A stretch of 64,000 nt of DNA, taken from positions 1 to 64,000 of the forward strand of contig JADJBC010000060.1 in NCBI GenBank assembly GCA_016703945.1, written 5' to 3'. The DNA is from Candidatus Aalborgicola danicus. Its GTDB lineage: Bacteria > Pseudomonadota > Gammaproteobacteria > Burkholderiales > Burkholderiaceae_C. Below are positions 61,611 to 64,000 of the stretch, piece after piece; within the stretch, counting starts at the first letter, position 1; each line of letters starts with the position of its first letter. The translations under genes were made by a program, and so were the position numbers. The notes below the pieces were generated by a model. The model worked only from the letters and a program-made list of their open reading frames with translations, did not search any database and had not been told where the DNA came from.

Positions 61611-62404
61611 TGCACATTGCACCCATTGCCTTGCGCTGGTGGTTGGCGCCGCTGGTGCTGTTTGCCATCAGCGCCCCCTTGTGGTTGCACCGCTTTGAAC
61701 CGGCCATGTTTCTCGCCATCAACGCCGCCTGTGCGCCCATTGCCGCCCCGCTGTGGACGGGCCTGTCACTGTTCGGCAATGCCTGGGGCGTGTTGGCTGT
61801 CACCGCGCCACTGCTGGTGCGGGCACCCCGGCTGGTGTGGGCCTGGTTGTGCGCGGCTCCCTTTGCGATTGTGTTTTCCCGCCTCGGCAAGGGCTTGATC
61901 GAAAGCCCACGCCCGGCCGCCGTGGTGGACAACACGCAGATGCGCATCATCGGCGAAACCCTGCACAACGTCTCCATGCCGTCGGGCCACACACTGACTG
62001 CATTCGCGGTGGCGTCGGCCATTTACTTTGCGTTGCCGGAAAAGGGGCGGTGGCGACACAGTTGGCTGTTTGTGCTGGCCGCCGGGGCCGGGCTGTCGCG
62101 AATTGCCGTCGGAGCCCATTGGCCCGGTGACGTGGCAGTCGGTGCCAGCCTGGGGCTGTTGGCGGGCATGCTGGGCGCGCGCCTGATGGCACGCATGGAC
62201 GCCAAACATCTGCAGCCCACGGCCTGGAGCCTGCGCCTGGTGGCCTTGTCAATGGTGGCGACGGTCTACACCCTGCTGACCGAAACTCTGGATTTCGATG
62301 AAAACCTGCCGCTGCAGTACCTGCTGGCGGTGGTGGCGACGGGCTCGTTGTTTGTGTTTTTCCGGCAAAGTTTTATGGTTAAAAGTACCGGTGAGCCCTC
62401 GTAA
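61610..62404 (+). CDS. PAP2-family membrane phosphatase
   Basis: The 264-residue membrane protein begins 1 base into the stop of the glycosyltransferase gene. The acid-phosphatase triad motifs are KGLIESPRPAAVV, PSGHTLTAF and SRIAVGAHWPGD. It is likely to remove phosphate from a lipid such as undecaprenyl diphosphate or phosphatidate, which fits cooperation with the glycosyltransferase upstream. A C-terminal tail of about 50 residues (TLLTETLDFDENLPLQYLLA) extends beyond the usual family end. Confidence 0.9.
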   Translation: MHIAPIALRWWLAPLVLFAISAPLWLHRFEPAMFLAINAACAPIAAPLWTGLSLFGNAWGVLAVTAPLLVRAPRLVWAWLCAAPFAIVFSRLGKGLIESPRPAAVVDNTQMRIIGETLHNVSMPSGHTLTAFAVASAIYFALPEKGRWRHSWLFVLAAGAGLSRIAVGAHWPGDVAVGASLGLLAGMLGARLMARMDAKHLQPTAWSLRLVALSMVATVYTLLTETLDFDENLPLQYLLAVVATGSLFVFFRQSFMVKSTGEPS

Positions 62405-62648
62405 ATACTGCGTAATCAGCTATCAAAACAGTAGCGTTTGTGTGGGCTGCATCAGCTTGGACGTGCACCTGACGCTGGTGTTTCGACATAACGTGAGTGG
62501 ACCACGGTTGTAGCCGCCCGGCACCGATGGAGATGCGGTTACCTTTCAAATCCATCCAACAATGTTCGCTATCGTACATATCGCGCCTGTGCGCCAGGCA
62601 TAGACTTTGGCATGCAATCCCGCCGGTTCACTTTACAAGGAAGCCACC
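62405..62648. other. Intergenic region after the PAP2 gene
   Basis: A possible degraded family-C copy lies at 62417-62450 (AGCTATCAAAACAGTAGCG). No gene is seen. A plus-strand frame at 62298-62513 is a shadow of the PAP2 end. Confidence 0.35.
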
Positions 62649-62855
62649 ATGACGAACTCACAAAACCCACGTGACAAACAAGCGCCGCATACCGGCAAGG
62701 TCGAAAACGACACCAACAAGCTCGGTGAACAAGAGCCCACGCAGTTGAATCAGGGGCAGCGCACGCCAGAGAGCCGCAGTGACCGCGAGGCGCATGTGGG
62801 TGGCAGCAATCAGTCGCAGTCGCGACGCGGATCAGTGGGCTCCCCCAAGCGTTAA
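62649..62855 (+). CDS. Small hydrophilic protein of unknown function
   Basis: The 68-residue protein starts at ATG 62649 after an AAGGAAGCC ribosome binding site. It is rich in Gln, Asn, Ser, Arg and Lys, without hydrophobic segments (GKVENDTNKLGEQEPTQLNQ). It resembles intrinsically disordered stress-type small proteins and could be one, but no family is recognised. The stop precedes the DUF3616 gene by 19 bases, so they may share a transcript. Confidence 0.55.
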   Translation: MTNSQNPRDKQAPHTGKVENDTNKLGEQEPTQLNQGQRTPESRSDREAHVGGSNQSQSRRGSVGSPKR

Positions 62856-62874
62856 TTCTCGGGAATCCAACACT

Positions 62875-63964
62875 ATGCCAAATGCGCGAGCCGCCAATGC
62901 TGTACGCCTGGAGTTCGCTCCTGGCGCGCTGGTCCACGCCAATCTTTCAGGCGCTGCCTTTTCGGGCGATTGGTTATGGGTGGTTGGCGACGAAGCCTGC
63001 GGTGTGGACCGCCTGCGCCGCCTCGACCCGGTGGGAAGTGAGACCTTTCGCTTTGGGGAGGGGTGCGACTTCCCGCTGAAGGACTTGCTGGACCTGCCCG
63101 GCGCAGCCGACGAGGAAGCCGACCTGGAAGGTTTGGCCGTGACCGACGGTTGGTTGTGGGTGGTGGGTTCGCACGGACTCAAGCGCAAAAACGCCAAGGA
63201 AGGTCGAGACCACGCGGAGAACGCGAAACGGCTGTCCAAAACCAGTCTGGACGGTAATCGCCGCCTGCTCGCCTGCTTGCCCATTGAAACGGATGCCGGC
63301 GGTCAGCCCTGCCTGGTACGCGAGGCCAAGGATGGCCGGCGAGCCCTGCGGCTCAAAGGCGACGCGATGTCCAACGAGCTCACCCGCGCGCTGGCTGACG
63401 ACCCACACTTCGGGCCCTACATGGCAATTCCGGGGAAGGACAACGGCCTGGATATCGAAGGCCCTGGCGGTGGATGGGAGCCGGCTGCTGCTGGGCCTGC
63501 GCGGCCCGGTGTTGCGAGGCTGGTCGGCGCTGGTTGAAATCGCGGTGGAAACCCGCGGCGATCAGTTGCGGCTGGTACCGCTGGAAGAAGACGGCCCACT
63601 GATGCGCAAGCACTTCCTGCAACTGGAGGGTCTGGGCGTGCGCGATCTGCACTTTTCTGGCGACGACCTGTACATTCTGGCCGGACCGACGATGGTGCTT
63701 GATGGCGACATTCGCATCTTCAAGTGGGCGGGTGCCAAACCCTTGCTGGCCACCAACCGCGAGGTGGCGCGTTTTGAGGCAACGCTTACCGAATCGGTCT
63801 CTTTACCACATGGTCGTGGCATCAACCGCGCGGAGGCCCTTTGCAACTTGCCGCCTGGGCTGGTGCCAGGCAAGCCGAGCTGGCTCGTGTTGTACGACGC
63901 GCCGGGGGCTGATCGCAAGGACGGTGAATACACGGTGTTCGGGGACTTGTTGCGTCACGATTAG
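62875..63964 (+). CDS. DUF3616-family protein, one frameshift
   Basis: The start at ATG 62875 (MPNARAANAVRLEFAPGALV) leads into propeller-like repeats (FSGDWLWVVGDEACGVDRLR, GLAVTDGWLWVVGSHGLKRK). A run of three C near 63460 has one too many; removing it joins GLDIEG to LAVDGSRLLLGLRGPVLRGW. The last frame ends with GRGINRAEALCNLPP and a conserved FGDLLRHD. The corrected length is 362 residues. The family is of unknown function and predicted to fold as a beta-propeller. Confidence 0.8.
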
Positions 63965-63967
63965 AAC

Positions 63968-64000
63968 GTGCTGACCAAAACCTTGGACTTTGACGAAAAC
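63968..64000 (+). other. Partial copy of the PAP2 gene tail at the window end
   Basis: The last 33 bases encode LTKTLDFDEN in a frame open to the edge. They match 62273-62305 inside the PAP2 gene (LTETLDFDEN) at 26 of 33 bases, with mostly silent differences. It could be the start of a paralogous gene tail or a displaced gene end. The window stops here. Confidence 0.4.

Overview
The window looks like chromosome from a betaproteobacterium of the order Burkholderiales, most likely a Rhodoferax-like member of the Comamonadaceae. This is inferred from high-GC coding, DUF1631, DUF1840 and Bug-type receptor genes, polyhydroxyalkanoate (PHA) granule genes, and the style of the short interspersed repeats. 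No rRNA, tRNA or CRISPR array was found.

Layout. 1-6.9 kb is a decayed, mobile-element-rich edge: an IS91-type transposase with a tyrosine recombinase (both frameshifted), a complete IS256-family element with terminal inverted repeats, and a heavily frameshifted RCC1-repeat protein gene. 6.9-24.8 kb is mostly core genome: an Lrp-type regulator divergent from a fused indolepyruvate:ferredoxin oxidoreductase, yajC-secD-secF, a DUF1631 gene, smg-dprA, a LysM gene divergent from def-fmt-azlC-azlD, and pgk. 25.1-32.2 kb is an accessory island of RNA repair and probable defence genes. It holds rtcB-prfH behind a possible leader-peptide attenuator, a primase-helicase fusion, and an AAA ATPase with a TOPRIM-like partner. 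Direct copies of one terminator-repeat element bound it. 32.2-38.3 kb carries htpG with a heat-shock-type promoter, an RluF-like pseudouridine synthase, an outer-membrane protein, a Crp/Fnr regulator and a damaged GGDEF gene. 38.3-49 kb is an acyl-CoA synthetase plus branched-chain-type ABC transporter cluster with its divergent Crp/Fnr regulator, followed by a second CoA ligase and a Bug receptor. 49-55.3 kb is a lipid and PHA neighbourhood: PHA-system protein, acyl-CoA-binding protein, wax ester synthase/DGAT, TPR protein, TetR, patatin and phasin. 55.5-64 kb holds an MdlAB-type ABC exporter, a NUDIX-CWC fusion, a GT39-type glycosyltransferase, a PAP2 phosphatase and a DUF3616 protein.

Two things run through the whole window. 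First, at least twelve otherwise conserved genes, including secD, secF, def and dprA, each need one to three single-base corrections, nearly all in short homopolymers, to give a full-length protein. This points to base-calling error rather than mass gene loss. Second, palindromic repeats of at least three families are scattered through it. One copy lies in frame inside fmt and one inside the GT39-type gene. In one family the outer stem arms differ between copies but stay self-complementary.
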